Below, piece after piece: positions 40,901 through 53,100 of a stretch of DNA of 64,000 nt. The notes under the pieces are model-generated. The model saw nothing but the letters and a program-made list of their open reading frames with translations, had not been told where the DNA came from and ran no database searches. The number at the start of each line of letters is the position of its first letter. The stretch's first letter is position 1. A program made the position numbers and the translations under genes. Source of the stretch: Rosellinia necatrix (Eukaryota; Ascomycota; Sordariomycetes; Xylariales; Xylariaceae); NCBI GenBank assembly GCA_021209875.1, contig JAGYVD010000002.1, positions 3,348,001 to 3,412,000 on the forward strand. The letters run 5' to 3'.

Positions 40901-41544
40901 GCTCAGATAATCAAAATAATAAAAATATAAATAAAAAACAAGTCTGCTGTTTTAAGTTTTCTAATGCTATATTTTTTAATACTTTTAATATAAAACTAGT
41001 TTTAATTTTAAAGTTTAAAAAACGCGGGTTTAAAAAGATTAAAATAAAAAGTTTATATATAAATATTTTTGATAAAATAAGCTTGCAAGCTTTATTTGTA
41101 GCTTATTAAATAATATATATATTAATTATTTATTTTTTGAAGTATAAATTAAATTAAGTGCTTTTTAATCTTCTTCTGTTTTTTTTTAAAAAAAATCATA
41201 GAAGTTTTAAAAATTTATGAAGTTTAAAATTAACGTTTAAAATTTTAATAAACACCAGCTAGTTTATTTTTTAAATGTAAAATATTATAAAGTTGTTTTA
41301 AAAAAAAGCAGGTCTTTAATAGCAAAAACAATAATTTAATAGTTTTAATAAATTCATAAAATTAAAAAGCTTTTGCTGTAAAAACAATTAATAAAAAATA
41401 AAAGTATGAAGAAAACATAAGCTGTTATTGCATGGAATAAAAATAAATATCATAAAAAAAACGTTTTTAAAATATATATTTATATTTAAATTATAAAATT
41501 TATTAAAAACTTTATAAATATCGCGTTAATATGAATAATTATAA
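37943..41544. other. AT-rich gene-free sequence with repeat G
   Basis: About 3.6 kb of AT-rich DNA. The only item I can place is the second copy of repeat G at 39905-39975. No element ends were found. Confidence 0.5.
39905..39975. repeat. Dispersed repeat G, copy 2
   Basis: Matches 6285-6354 in the same orientation, allowing transitions and a short gap. Unlike copy 1 it is not interrupted, so any larger G element should be sought around here. Confidence 0.5.
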
Positions 41545-41802
41545 AAATTTATTAATAATAAATTAATAAAGGTTAATAATAACGCGATAACTTCGAAAAA
41601 AAAAAAACTCAACCCTATTAAATTACAAAAACAAGTATTAAAAAAAAAAAACAAGCAGCTAAAATTTAGGCCCAGCAGAAAAAACGTATTTTTAACTAAT
41701 AAGTACAATATGATTTCAAAAAACAACAAGTTTCCTAAAAAGCTGACCGTTCTAAATAAAAGAAAAAGGGAAAAAGATCGACTACGGTTGCTAGCTATTA
41801 TA
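41545..41802 (+). pseudogene. Stop-free basic coding relic, possibly a transposase C-terminus
   Basis: 86 codons are open from just after a TAA at 41542-41544 to the edge of a family C copy, whose first bases supply the stop at 41803-41805. There is no start codon near the left end, so this is a fragment. It retains CAA, CAG and CGA codons that RIP would have destroyed. The product is rich in K, N and L and ends in a basic tract N-K-R-K-R-E-K-D-R-L-R-L. That recalls the coiled, basic tail after the DDE domain in fungal pogo/Fot-like transposases, but no catalytic part is present, so this is a guess. The overlapping minus-strand frame at 41526-41729 is its shadow. Confidence 0.45.
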
Positions 41803-41992
41803 TAGTAGGCATTAAATAATTAGAAAAAAATAAAGCTTTAATTTAATGATTTATTTTTAAATACCTAATATATAGCAATTTTTAAAAGCTTTTAAAAAAA
41901 AGGCTTTACTAAAGAAGCTTTTTTAGAAAAAGATTTCCCGAAGGAAGTTTTCTGACGAGAGATGGTTTCTCCTAGAGATGGTTTCACAATGT
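41803..41992 (+). repeat. Decayed LTR-like copy of family C
   Basis: Begins tagtaggcattaaataatt and ends gatggtttcaca, aligning with the solo LTR at 46494-46649 through the aagctt/ctttcc modules. The last 38 bases, with two gagatggttt units, are inverted relative to 42417-42450. The flanks (ttata and atgtc) do not form a TSD, so this may be a truncated element end rather than a solo LTR. Confidence 0.65.
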
Positions 41993-42416
41993 CTTTAAAT
42001 AATAATTATAAAAATAAAAGTTGTACATTAAAAATAAAATGTTATATCAGGTATAAAAAATAAAGAATAAATTTGCATAAATAAAAATATAAAACTTATG
42101 ATTAAATATAAAAACTATTTGAATAAATATTTTATAAATAAATTTAATTGTAACTGAATTTGAAAAAAAGTTATATAAATCTTGATAAGAATTAATTGAA
42201 AGCTTAAAACCAGAACTTATTACAATATAAATATATTATAATAAAAGAAATTAAAAAACAAAACCTTTTTTGTAATATTTTAATAAAGAATTAAAAAATA
42301 ATATTATGTATTTAATTCTTTTTAAAAACTAATTAAATATTTAAAAAAGAAATTAAACGTTATATAATATTATTATTATAATATATGATTTTTAGATAAA
42401 ACTGCTATTTTAGTTT
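41993..42416. other. AT-rich spacer between inverted repeats
   Basis: 424 bp of AT-rich sequence separating the ttcaca end of the C copy from its inverted counterpart tgtgaag. No frame or motif was recognised. Confidence 0.5.
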
Positions 42417-42640
42417 TGTGAAGCTATCTCTAGAAGGAACTATCTCCTGTTAAAAACCTTTTTTCAGAAAAGTTATGGACGACTGGTCCTTCATGTAGCA
42501 TGTGTGGCACGCGCGAGACATCTGTACACCTGTTGCCAACTGGTGCGCATAGACCAGCTATAGCGCATAGACTAGACCTACCTTATATAAACCTGCATTT
42601 AGCTAGAATTTTAAGGGGCTTATTTCATTGATTTATTTTT
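42417..42640 (+). repeat. GC-rich relic H, LTR- or promoter-like, unassigned
   Basis: A well preserved patch beginning TGTGAAGCTATCTC. It carries a duplicated gcgcatagac.ag phrase (42544-42573) and a TATA box tatataa at 42584-42590. The GC-rich part ends around ttaaggggct near 42620. The first 35 bases are the inverse of the end of the C copy at 41960-41992. It looks like an LTR that escaped RIP, but I find no second copy and no TSD, so the right boundary is approximate. Confidence 0.5.
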
Positions 42641-43374
42641 TTATTTATTTATAGATGTTTATATAATATATTATTTATTGCTAAACCTTGAACTTTTTAT
42701 TTAAAATTAATGTAATAATTTATAAATTATTCAATTTATTTTTAAAACATTACAACTATGGTTTTAAATTTTCTTTATTAATTAATTGTGAAATCATTTT
42801 TATTATAAAAGGTCAAAATAGTTAAAAATAAACTTAAATTTTAATATATTAAAAAACAACTTTGTTTTATACAGCGATTAAATTTTTTAATTATTCCAGT
42901 TGTACAACTTTTAATAATATACATAAAAGTAAATAAATTTAATTTAGTTTTAAAAAACTTATTATAATGTAATTTATTATAAAAACTAAACACAAAATTA
43001 ATATTGATGTTTAAAAACTGGCAGTAAAGCTAGCTTTCAAATTTGATTTATAAATTTAAAACTTTAACTTGTAAAAGATATTACATAAAAAAACAAGCAA
43101 GTTTTTTTTAAAGCTGTGAGCTTATTAATATGATAGTTTATAAGCTTAGCTGTAAAAAAAAAAAATTTTTTTATAAAAACTAATTATAAACAAAAATGTT
43201 TTAGCTTAACTAGACAATGAAAAACTAATTAATTTTAAAACATTTGTTAATTTAGCGCCAACATTTTTAATTGCAATGGTTTTATTTAACAACATAAAAC
43301 TTTAAATATATATCTTAATAATATTTTAAGAAATCATAATAAATTTTTATTTTTTTATATAATAAACTATAAAA
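42641..43374. other. AT-rich gene-free sequence
   Basis: About 730 bp up to the TSD of element F. Nothing recognised. Confidence 0.5.
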
Positions 43375-43379
43375 TAAAT

Positions 43380-43700
43380 TGTCGCTAAAGAATAGATAAA
43401 TGGTATAAAAACAATAGAATTAAAGCCAAGCGATTAATACAGGCAAGTTAATTTAAGCTTATAATAAGAATTTATTTAGTTAAGTTATATTATATAAAAC
43501 TAATTAAACAAGCTAGCTTATATATACAGCTTCAAAAAAATTATATTTTTTCTGCTTTATAATTAATCTGTTCAAATAAGTTAAACTTATATAAGCTTAA
43601 CAGCTTATTTTAACAGCTATTAATTTAATTATAAAGCTTATTATAATATTTAAACTATAATTACTAGTTTTTTATTAAAGCTATTTATTTTATTATAAAG
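43380..43700 (-). repeat. Left LTR of element F
   Basis: Starts TGTCGCTAAAGAATAG. The first 90 bases keep GC, including gcgattaatacaggc and its inverted partner gcctgtaataa. The last 90 bases are AT-converted. The final two bases do not match the CA of the other copy, so the right end may be off by a base or two. Confidence 0.85.
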
Positions 43701-46493
43701 TTTTTTTAAATTTAATTAATTAAAGCTTAATTTATAAAATAAACTTTTATAATTATTTTAAATAGCTTTACATTTAAAACATAAATAATAATTTTATAAT
43801 TAATTGAAATAATTATTTTTAACAATTTTATAATTAAAAGTTTTTTTAAATAAAACGTTATTGTTTAAAATAATTAATAATAATAAAAACAAACATTGTT
43901 ATTAAAGCAATTAATTAATAAATAATTGTATTAAAATAATATAAATATTTTTGAAAACATAACAGCTTAGCTTTTTTTTAATTTTTAAATTAATTCGTTA
44001 ATTTATATATAATTTTTAAATTGCCAGCATTTTAACGCGCATTAGTTTTAAATTAACCGCTGTTTTTTAATAATTTTTAAATAATTTTAAATATTGTTAT
44101 GTTTATAAATAATTTTTTTATTAAATATATGCTGCCATAAGCAGCTTTATATATAATTAATTGTTTTAACCTATATAAATAATATTAAAAATTTATTATA
44201 TTAAGTTTTTAAGCTGTTTTATTTTTTTTATAAATAATTTTTAAAAGTTGTTTTAATTTTTTATGTTATAATAAAAAACTCATTTTATTTTAAAATAAAT
44301 AATTTTATATTATTACTGCTACTGCTGCTATAATCATTGCTGCTGCTCTTAATATTACAGCTGCTTTATTTTTATATTATTTGCTTGTTTATTTTTTTAC
44401 TTTTTATTTTTATTATTACTACAGCTGCTGCTGCTAAAGCTGTTGCTGCTGCTAAAAACTAAACTTAATTATTATTATTTTTGCTGCTAACTTTATTGTA
44501 AAAAAAACGGCGAAATTAATAATACCTTGGATGATTAATAAAACGTTAGCTAATATTTATAATATAAAGAAATTATACTTTAAAATTAATAGTTTTATAT
44601 TTAGTTCAGCTTTATATATATTTTTGAACCCTTTTTTATTAATGATATATATTAATTTTATTTTTAGTTTTTTTTTAATATATTTTAAAGCCAACTTTTT
44701 TCATAAAAAGCTTTAAAACTTTTTATATTATTATTATAACTTTTAATTAATAACACACATTTTCTTTTTAATAAACTGCCTTTAAGTTTATTTCTTTTAT
44801 TAAATTTAAATTATATTAACAAAAATATATTAATAATAATAAAATTACGTATAAAAAACTTACTAAAACAAACGTTATTATATAAAAAATAAATTAAAAA
44901 CGCGCTTTTGCTGTGTTTATATTTATTTAATATAAAAAAATTAAAAGAAAATTATTATTTAGCATAATATTATGGTTAGCAGTATTATTTTTATGCTGGC
45001 AAATATAAACATATTTTTTTTTTGAATAGCTTTATTTTTTATAACCGTTTTCTTTTGTTAAAATTTTCTATAGCTAAAAAATAAAATAGTTTTTTATTAC
45101 AGCTTTTTCTTAAAATAATATAAATTATAAAAAATGTTTTAAAAAGCTTTTTTTGTTTTTCTAATTTTATTTTTAATATTATAGCTTATAAAGTTTTTAA
45201 AATTTTTAATTTTTATGTTTTTATTAAAGTTGCTTTTTTAGTTTAAATATATTTTATTAAAAATAAAATAAAACCTGCGTAAATTTTGTTCTAACAACTA
45301 AAAATAACAGGTTTAAAAAAAGCTAAAAATAATAATTGTAAGTTTAGGTATTTTTTTTAAAAAATAATAATATTAACGTTAATATTAATAAGATTTTTAT
45401 TTTAATAAATAAAAAGTTATAGCTGTTTTAACAGCTAAAAAAGGTTTTGTTTTAATAAAAGCAAATATTAAAAAAAAAACAGTATTATTAACATTCTTTT
45501 AATTTTTATACTAGATAAAATAATTAAATATCAAATAAGTTTAATAATTTATAAATTTAAAAATATTTATAAATATTATAAAATGTTTAAAAATAATAAT
45601 TATTTTTTATATTTATAGTTATAACATTTTAATTTAAAACTTTAAATTAACAATTTTCTTTTTTTAAATGTTTTATAATCTTTACTGATTATTTAAAAGT
45701 TTAAATTATTAAAAATAATTTAGAGTTTAACCTAGCTATTTATACTAAAATAAAAAAAAAAAAAATACGGTTTTAATATAAAATCAATTTTAATAAGGAT
45801 AATTTTATTCATCAGCTTATAAAATAAATATTTAAAAATAATTTAAAATTCTTTTTTATTATAATTAATGAATTCTTTTTGTTTATACGCTATATTTTCT
45901 TTAAATTTTATAATTATGCTTATAAAAATTAAATAAAATATAATAATATTTAAATTAAACGTGAGGTAGATTTTTAATAAGCTTGTTTAGAAATATTTGA
46001 ATAGTTCAAAAATATTCTATTTTAAATAATTTTTTAATATTTTTATCGTATTTATATATTTTATATATTAACATATTATAATTTTATATTAATTTGTTTA
46101 TTTTTTTCATAATTAATGCAATTTTTAGACCTTATTAAAATAACTAGTTTATATATTTTTAAGATTAAATAAAATATTTTAAAAAGCTTTTTAATATTAC
46201 AGTTTTTTAGGTTTAAAAGCAATTGTTTTAATTTTAGCTTTCATAATTAATATTAAAATAATATTTTATTTTATTATTTTTAAATAAAAAGGTTTGAAAA
46301 TTAATATAATATATTTACAAAATAATCAGCGTGTTTTATTATTATTTATAAAAGAAGTATTTTTGCAATGATAAAAGTTATGTTTTTAAAAACTTCTTTT
46401 AAATTTAACAGCTAAATGTTTATTTTATATAAATATTTAATTAAATAATTAATCGCCGCATAATAATTAACGCTTAAATTAATTAAAAACTAT
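43701..46493 (-). mobile_element. Element F interior, left part
   Basis: 2.8 kb of decayed interior. The notable feature is a GCT-rich tract (44316-44488). The 61-codon frame at 44531-44716 has only I/F/L/N/K composition and no domain, so I do not call it a gene. Confidence 0.65.
44316..44488. repeat. GCT trinucleotide-rich tract inside element F
   Basis: Several short GCT runs (actgctactgctgct, ttgctgctgctctt, acagctgctgctgctaaagc, gttgctgctgctaaa, ttttgctgctaac) within AT-only DNA. On the minus strand they read AGC/CAG/GCA and could be the remnant of a Ser/Gln/Ala-rich low-complexity coding region. The regular survival of GC in these triplets contrasts with the surroundings. Confidence 0.6.
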
Positions 46494-46649
46494 TGCTAGG
46501 CATCAGATAGTTGGAGAGAGATGAAGAATCAATTTATTTATCTACCTCTGAGACTAACTAGTATACAGTGATTCTCAGAAGCCTTCCAAAAGGAAGGCTT
46601 CCTAAAGGAAGGTTTCCCGAAGTAAAGGTTCCGCCAGGATCGCTTCACA
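46494..46649 (+). repeat. Solo LTR, family C, well preserved
   Basis: 156 bp, starting TGCTAGGCATCAGATAG and ending GATCGCTTCACA, with TSD ACTAT on both sides (46489-46493 and 46650-46654). TG...CA ends are intact. It contains a hairpin with perfect 9-bp arms aagccttcc / ggaaggctt (46579-46600, loop aaaa) followed by two more aaggaagg-ttcc modules. Two decayed relatives lie at 6355 and 41803. It inserted into element F. Confidence 0.9.
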
Positions 46650-46654
46650 ACTAT

Positions 46655-46965
46655 AATAATATTTTAATTATAAACCTTATATTTATTTTTAATGTTATTT
46701 TATTATATAATATTAATTTAATTTTTTTAAAAGCTTTTATTTAGTTGTTTATAGCTTAATTTAAATTATATATAAAATTTTTATATAATAAAAAATAACT
46801 AATATATAAACTAGATTATTTAGTTTATAACATTTAATAATTTTTAATATCTTAATTATAAGGTAAAAAATTATTTAAGCTTTTTAATTATAAATTATTT
46901 TAGTTTTTAAAAACTATTTAATATTATTTTATTTTTTAAGTTTATATGTTTTTTTAATATTTCAT
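46655..46965 (-). mobile_element. Element F interior between solo LTR C and element A copy 2
   Basis: About 310 bp of AT-rich sequence that belongs to F by position. Nothing recognisable. Confidence 0.6.
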
Positions 46966-46970
46966 ATAAT

Positions 46971-47154
46971 TGACACAGTCAGGAAGAGGGGGGCTCTTTA
47001 TCTAGCTAGCGCAGCTAGCTAGATAAGGATTGTGTAGCTTAGATAAAATAACCTAGCCTGAAAGGCTTCTAGTCCCTGCGGGACCAGAAGCCTTTATTTA
47101 ATCTATATTACATTTTTACAGCTTTAATTATACTACTTTTAATAAACTTTATTA
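46971..47154 (+). repeat. 5' LTR of family A copy 2
   Basis: Starts TGACACAGTCAGGAAGAGG and keeps both family hairpins (tatctagctagc / gctagctagata, and cttctagtcc / ggaccagaag with one mismatch). The last 60 bases are AT-converted. Confidence 0.93.
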
Positions 47155-50100
47155 AATAGTGCTGTAAGTCCCGTAATTATATAACTTTATATTTTAGTTT
47201 ATTTTTTTTTTGCTAGTAGATAAAACATGTTTAGTTTTTTAACGTCCGTATATACTTAACCTTTAATATAACTTTTTTTTATATTTTAATTAGCGCTGTT
47301 TGTTAAAAAAAGCAGAACTATTAGTTTTTAAGCTTAGCTGTTGCTAGCAAAATTTTTTAATATTTATTAACTTATAAATTTAATTAATTAATTAATTTAA
47401 TATATTTTACGTTAGCTTAGCGATTATTTTATTTTGCTAATATAAAAAAAAAAAAATTATAACCGCAGCTAAGTTTAACTTTATATTATATTTTAAATAG
47501 TTTAAATTATTAATTGTTTATATATTATTATATCTAGCTATTAATATATTAAAATAATCTATTGTTTTTTAAACTTTAATTATTTTAATATTAAATATTT
47601 AATAATTATAATATTACGATTAGTTATTTTTTAAACTTTAATTAATATTATATTTAAATAATAATAATTATATATTTTAAACATAATAATTATTAGTTTT
47701 ATTTTTTAAAAGCTTATATTAAGTTTTTAATAAACATATAAGTTTTAATATTACTTGATTATATTTTTATTTTATTTTTAATTTTAAAATTTAATTTTAT
47801 TTTAAAGTATATATATTAATATAAATTTATAAAACAATTAATAATATTTATTAGCTTAATTATAAAACAACTTATATATATTTATTTTACTACTAATTTA
47901 TTTCATAATTATTAATATATTAAAGCGTAAAACTAACTTAGAATTTTTAACATTCAAAAAATTTAAAATAGTTTTAATAGTTAAAAATTTAACTTTAAAG
48001 CTTATAAAAACAGAAAAAATCTTTAGCTTTAATATAGTTTAACTTAAACTATTAGTTTTAAAAATAATATAAAAAAAACGTTATTTTTTGCCGGCAAAAC
48101 TTAAGTTTATTAAACTAGCACTTTTTCGATTTATGCAAAAATTAAAAACTAAAACTATAAATATTAAACACTCCGTGTTAAAAAAAAAAAATATAGTTTA
48201 AAATAAATTTAACAACAAGTTTAAACTAAACAATAATAAAAATTATAAGTTTATATTTTAAACTTGTTTAAAAAACAATATAAAGTTAATAAAAATTTAC
48301 TAAAAACTTTAAAATTATTGCTTAATTTAAAGTTAAAAAAACGATATTTAATAATTATAATAGTTTTTAATTTTTATAAAAAAAAATAGTTTTAAAATTA
48401 TATTATTAAAAATATAAATAAACTGCTATAATAATAACAATTTAAATTATAAAATTAAACGTTAATTTTTAAACTAAACAAAAAAGCTTTAAAGTTGTTT
48501 ACTCCAGCTATGGACTTTTTGCGGAATTAATATAATAAATTAAAAAATAATATAATTAAAATAAAAAAACATACTAACAATATTAAAAAAGCAAAAACAG
48601 TTAATTAACTAATATAACAACTAAAAAATGCTAAAATACCGGCCGATATAAAAACTTTAGTTTTTAAAACATTTTATTGTGCTGCTGATCAGTTATTAAA
48701 ACTATATTAAATATAATTAAATATATAGCAGTACTACCTGTTTAATTTTAATATTTTAATTATTAATATCCGACCGCAGCTATACTAGCATTAAAACCGT
48801 TATTTATATTATTTATTCCGGTGCTTTTAACACGACTTGTATAAGTTTTAATAATAATACTAATACTTGTTATTCCAACTGTCTGCTTTAAAGCACAAGC
48901 TGTATACCTAGTAATAAAAGCTTTGTTTATTAAAGCAGTACAGCAACATATAAAATTTTTTATTTTATATTAGTTTAAATATATATTGATAATACTTTTT
49001 ATTATAACATTTTTAAAACTGCAACATTTAATAAATAATAAAAACCTATTAAAACTACTTCTGCTAAACAATAATTCTAACAATTTAAAGAGCTTAGATA
49101 TAAACAATAAAAAAAGCGGTAAAAAAAAAAGATTTTTAAAAGAATTTTTTTGTTAAAAAAGTCGGAGTAACAAAAATAATTATAAGTATAAAAAGAAAAA
49201 TTAAAAAAAAAAAATATTAAACGGTTAACAGCTTTGCTTTTTTATTATATAATAATTATATAAAACAAGCCGATATTAGCTTGTTTAATTTAAATAAAAT
49301 AAATAAAAACAATATAAAAATAATAGCTAATAAAAATAAGCTTATTTTTACTAACGTATTTTATTTTATAAAAAGTTAATTTATTTTTTAAAAATTTAAA
49401 AATAACGGAGCAAAATATTTAATAAACCCTGATTATATTTTATATATTATTAAAAATACCAGCAGTTTTATAATAAAACAATAAGCTAACTACCGATTAA
49501 TAATTTAAGCTTAAAACATAAAAATTAAACGTTATTTTAAATAAAATAACCACCTGATTTAATATATAACCTGCTATAACAACAAAACGTTTTATTTAAA
49601 CTAAATTATTATTAAAAAATATTATATAGCAAAAGACAGCTTTTATTACGTTTATATAAAAAAAACTAAAATATGCTTGAGCTATAAAAACTTTAAACGT
49701 TAATAATAAAAATTAAGATAATATTATAATTATAATATAAACTAGCATAAACTTTAAAATTAAATAATATTTATTAACGCTTAATATAAAAAATATTTTA
49801 GCTGGATATATAATTTAAATCGTGAAAATAAAGCTTTTTTTAATAGCAGCAGCAAAAAATAAATATCTGCAAGTTAAAAAAAATAATTAAAACTATAACA
49901 AAAAATTTAATAATTAAAAAATAAGGGTTAAAAAACGTAAATTAAAACAAAAATAAAAAAAGTAATATAATAAAACAAAAAAAAACCGTAAGTTTAAATA
50001 AAAAGAAAAAGTAATAAAAAAACAGCCGAAATAAACGCAAAAATAAATATAATTAATTTAAAAAAAAACGCGTTAATACAGCAAAGTTAAATTTATTAGT

Positions 50101-53100
50101 ATTAAACGCAATATTATTTTATATTTTATTTAACTTTAAATTAAATAATAATAAAACATTTATTATAATTAAATAAAGCTAATTATATAAATATTACAAT
50201 TAAATATTTAATTTAGCGCGTAATTAAGGTTAATATATTATATATTATATTAAATGTTTAGCTAAATATATTTAAAATATATTATTTTTAATTAAATATA
50301 TTTATAAATAATATAATATATTATTTATATTATATAATGTATTGTTTTAATATTTATATAAATATAATTGCTTTAATATTATATTAAAAATTATATAAAA
50401 TTATTACTTTTTAAAAGAACTAGTTAAAAATACTGCGATAAATAAAATTATACGTTTTAAACTAAATAATAAATTAATTATGCTATTTGTTTAAAAATAT
50501 CCGACAGGATATACAACTTTAAAAAACAGATGCAAAAATAATAATTTCTTATATTTAAAATTATTATTTAAAATCTATTAATAGCGAAAATATTATTATA
50601 AGTTTAAATATAAGCTGTATTTATTTAATAATAATAAAGCAATTATTAAATAAATATAAACATATTTTTAAAAATAAACAGGCCAGATTTAAAAAATTAA
50701 AAATAATTAAATTAAATATAAATAAAAGCTATATTAAAATTTTATTTATTAAGCAATAATAATTATAGATTTTTATAATGGTTAAAATTTATTAATATAG
50801 CTTAAATTATAAAAAAAAACAATATTAAAGTATTATTAAAAGCAACTTTTAAATATTTATAAAATATTAATTAATTATAATTTAAATATAATTATTTTTA
50901 TAAATATTAAAAATTTTAAAATATTTTTTAAATGTTTTTAAAATTAACTTATGCGTTTATAAAATAATTTTAATATAAAAGTTATTTTAGCGCTTAAAAT
51001 ATTAATATTAGCATTAGCTAAATATAAACTACTACTAAAAAACAAAAACTTTATATTTAAGCTATTATAAAAAAATAATATAGCAGCTTTTATTAAGTTT
51101 ATAACTTTTATAAACGTAATAATAGCTAATCTGTTTTTTAAAACAAAAACTATTTTTAAAAACATTTAAATAAATATAATTTAAAAACAACTATATTAAA
51201 AAAAAATATTAAAAATATATAAAAAAAACCTTTAAAAGTTATAATAATAACTGCAAGTTTAGCCGCCGTTAAAGCTATAAATATAACTAATTTATTACTA
51301 TTTAACACCAGCTTATTATTTAACGCGCTTTATTATACCGCGTTAACTATTAATCTTAGCATTTTATATTTAAAAATAAAATATATTATTAAACATATAT
51401 TTATTAATAGATTTTATATTAATAACTTTATTATTGCAGCTATTATTATTAATATATATTAAAATTATAACATAATTTAGCACTTAAACTTAATTATAAT
51501 AAAAACTAGCGCGATCGTTAAAATATTTAACACGTTAAAACAACACGGAATTGTTTTAAAAAGCTTTTTATTTAATAAAGTTTTTAATATAGTAAACATA
51601 ACAAATAAAATTAATATAATTAACACGCTTATAGCAAAAGCTAGCAAATAATTAAATAAAGCTTTAAAGCTTAAAATTTAAAAAATTCTATTAATATTAA
51701 ATATAAAAAAGCTTAATAAAAAAACCTAATTAAAGCTTTAAATAAACAGTCTATTAATATTAAAAAAGATATTATAGCACTAGAAATTTTAAATTATGAA
51801 AAAAATATTTAATATTTAAAAAACCAAAATATTATTAATATATTAAAAAAAACTGATAAAAATTTTTTAATAAATAATTAGCAATAAATAAAGCTAAATT
51901 TTTAATTATATTTTTTAATATATATAATTAAAAACAGTTAAAATAAGATTTAACAGATTTTAAAGGCAAAATAAAATAAAATAAATTTATAATTTTTTTT
52001 ATTTATATATTTAATTTTATTATATAGTTTATATATAAAAAAACCTATATTTACGTTTAGTAGTTAATTTAAAAGTTTTAAATAAAAGCGCTGTTTTAAA
52101 CAACTATTTGTTATTATTATAATTTATAGTTGTTATATTAATTTAAAAAGAAAATATTTAATTATAATAAACATGCCTGCATTTTTTATTAATTTATAGT
52201 TTACTCCGACTATTAAAACTAATTTATAATAATAAATCTTTAAAAACTAAAGCAATTAATAATAGCTTTAATAAGATTTTATAATACGCCCGCATATATT
52301 TAACGTTTTATAAATAAATTATTTTATTTTTATAAATATTATTATAAAGCTTTTATTAAAAATATTATTATTTTTTAAATATTAAAACAAATTATTTAAC
52401 TTATTTACGCAATATTTTTATATTGTTTAACAAAAAAATTTTTTATTTTTAAAAAAAATTTTATTATATATTTATTTATAAAATAATTAAGCTTTTAAAT
52501 AAACGCCCTAAGTATATTAACAATAAAAGAACAGTTAATAGTATTTAAAAACTTTAAATTTTTAAATTAATTAAAAGCTTTAAAATAATATTTAAAAATA
52601 TAAGATTTTTATATATTATTATTATATTATATTAAAGTTGCAAAAGTTTATAAAAACATAAAACAAAGTTATTTAATAAAAATATAAAATAAAACAATAT
52701 AAAATTAATAATTATAGCAAATATTAAATATATTATTAGTTTATATATTTTAAACTAATTATAATTAAAATAAAATCATTTAAAGTTTTTAAAACTTAAT
52801 TTATTTATATATTATATTTTATTATTATAATTTTATAAAAATATTATATATATAAACAAATAGCTTGTTAAAAAAAGCTTTAAAATAATATTATTTTATA
52901 TTAAAATAAATACGTATAAAAACTAAAATTAATAATTTTATATATATAAACATTATTAATAAAATTTTTAAGTTGCTATATATTATAATTAAAAATAAAA
53001 TATAAACTTTTAAACTAATAATAGCTTGTATAATTTAAGTTTATTAACGCTTATAAACTATAATTAAAGCTTTAGCATATTTAATAGTTTTTTTTACCGA

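Noticed and set aside
41526..41729. 67-codon minus-strand frame rich in F and L
   Set aside because: It is the complement of the A-rich lysine-coding relic on the plus strand.
44531..44716. 61-codon plus-strand frame after the GCT tract
   Set aside because: Composition matches AT drift and it lies inside decayed element F; no domain.
50944..51165. 73-codon minus-strand frame
   Set aside because: It lies in the body of family A copy 2. Composition is I/L/F/K drift and I recognise no domain.
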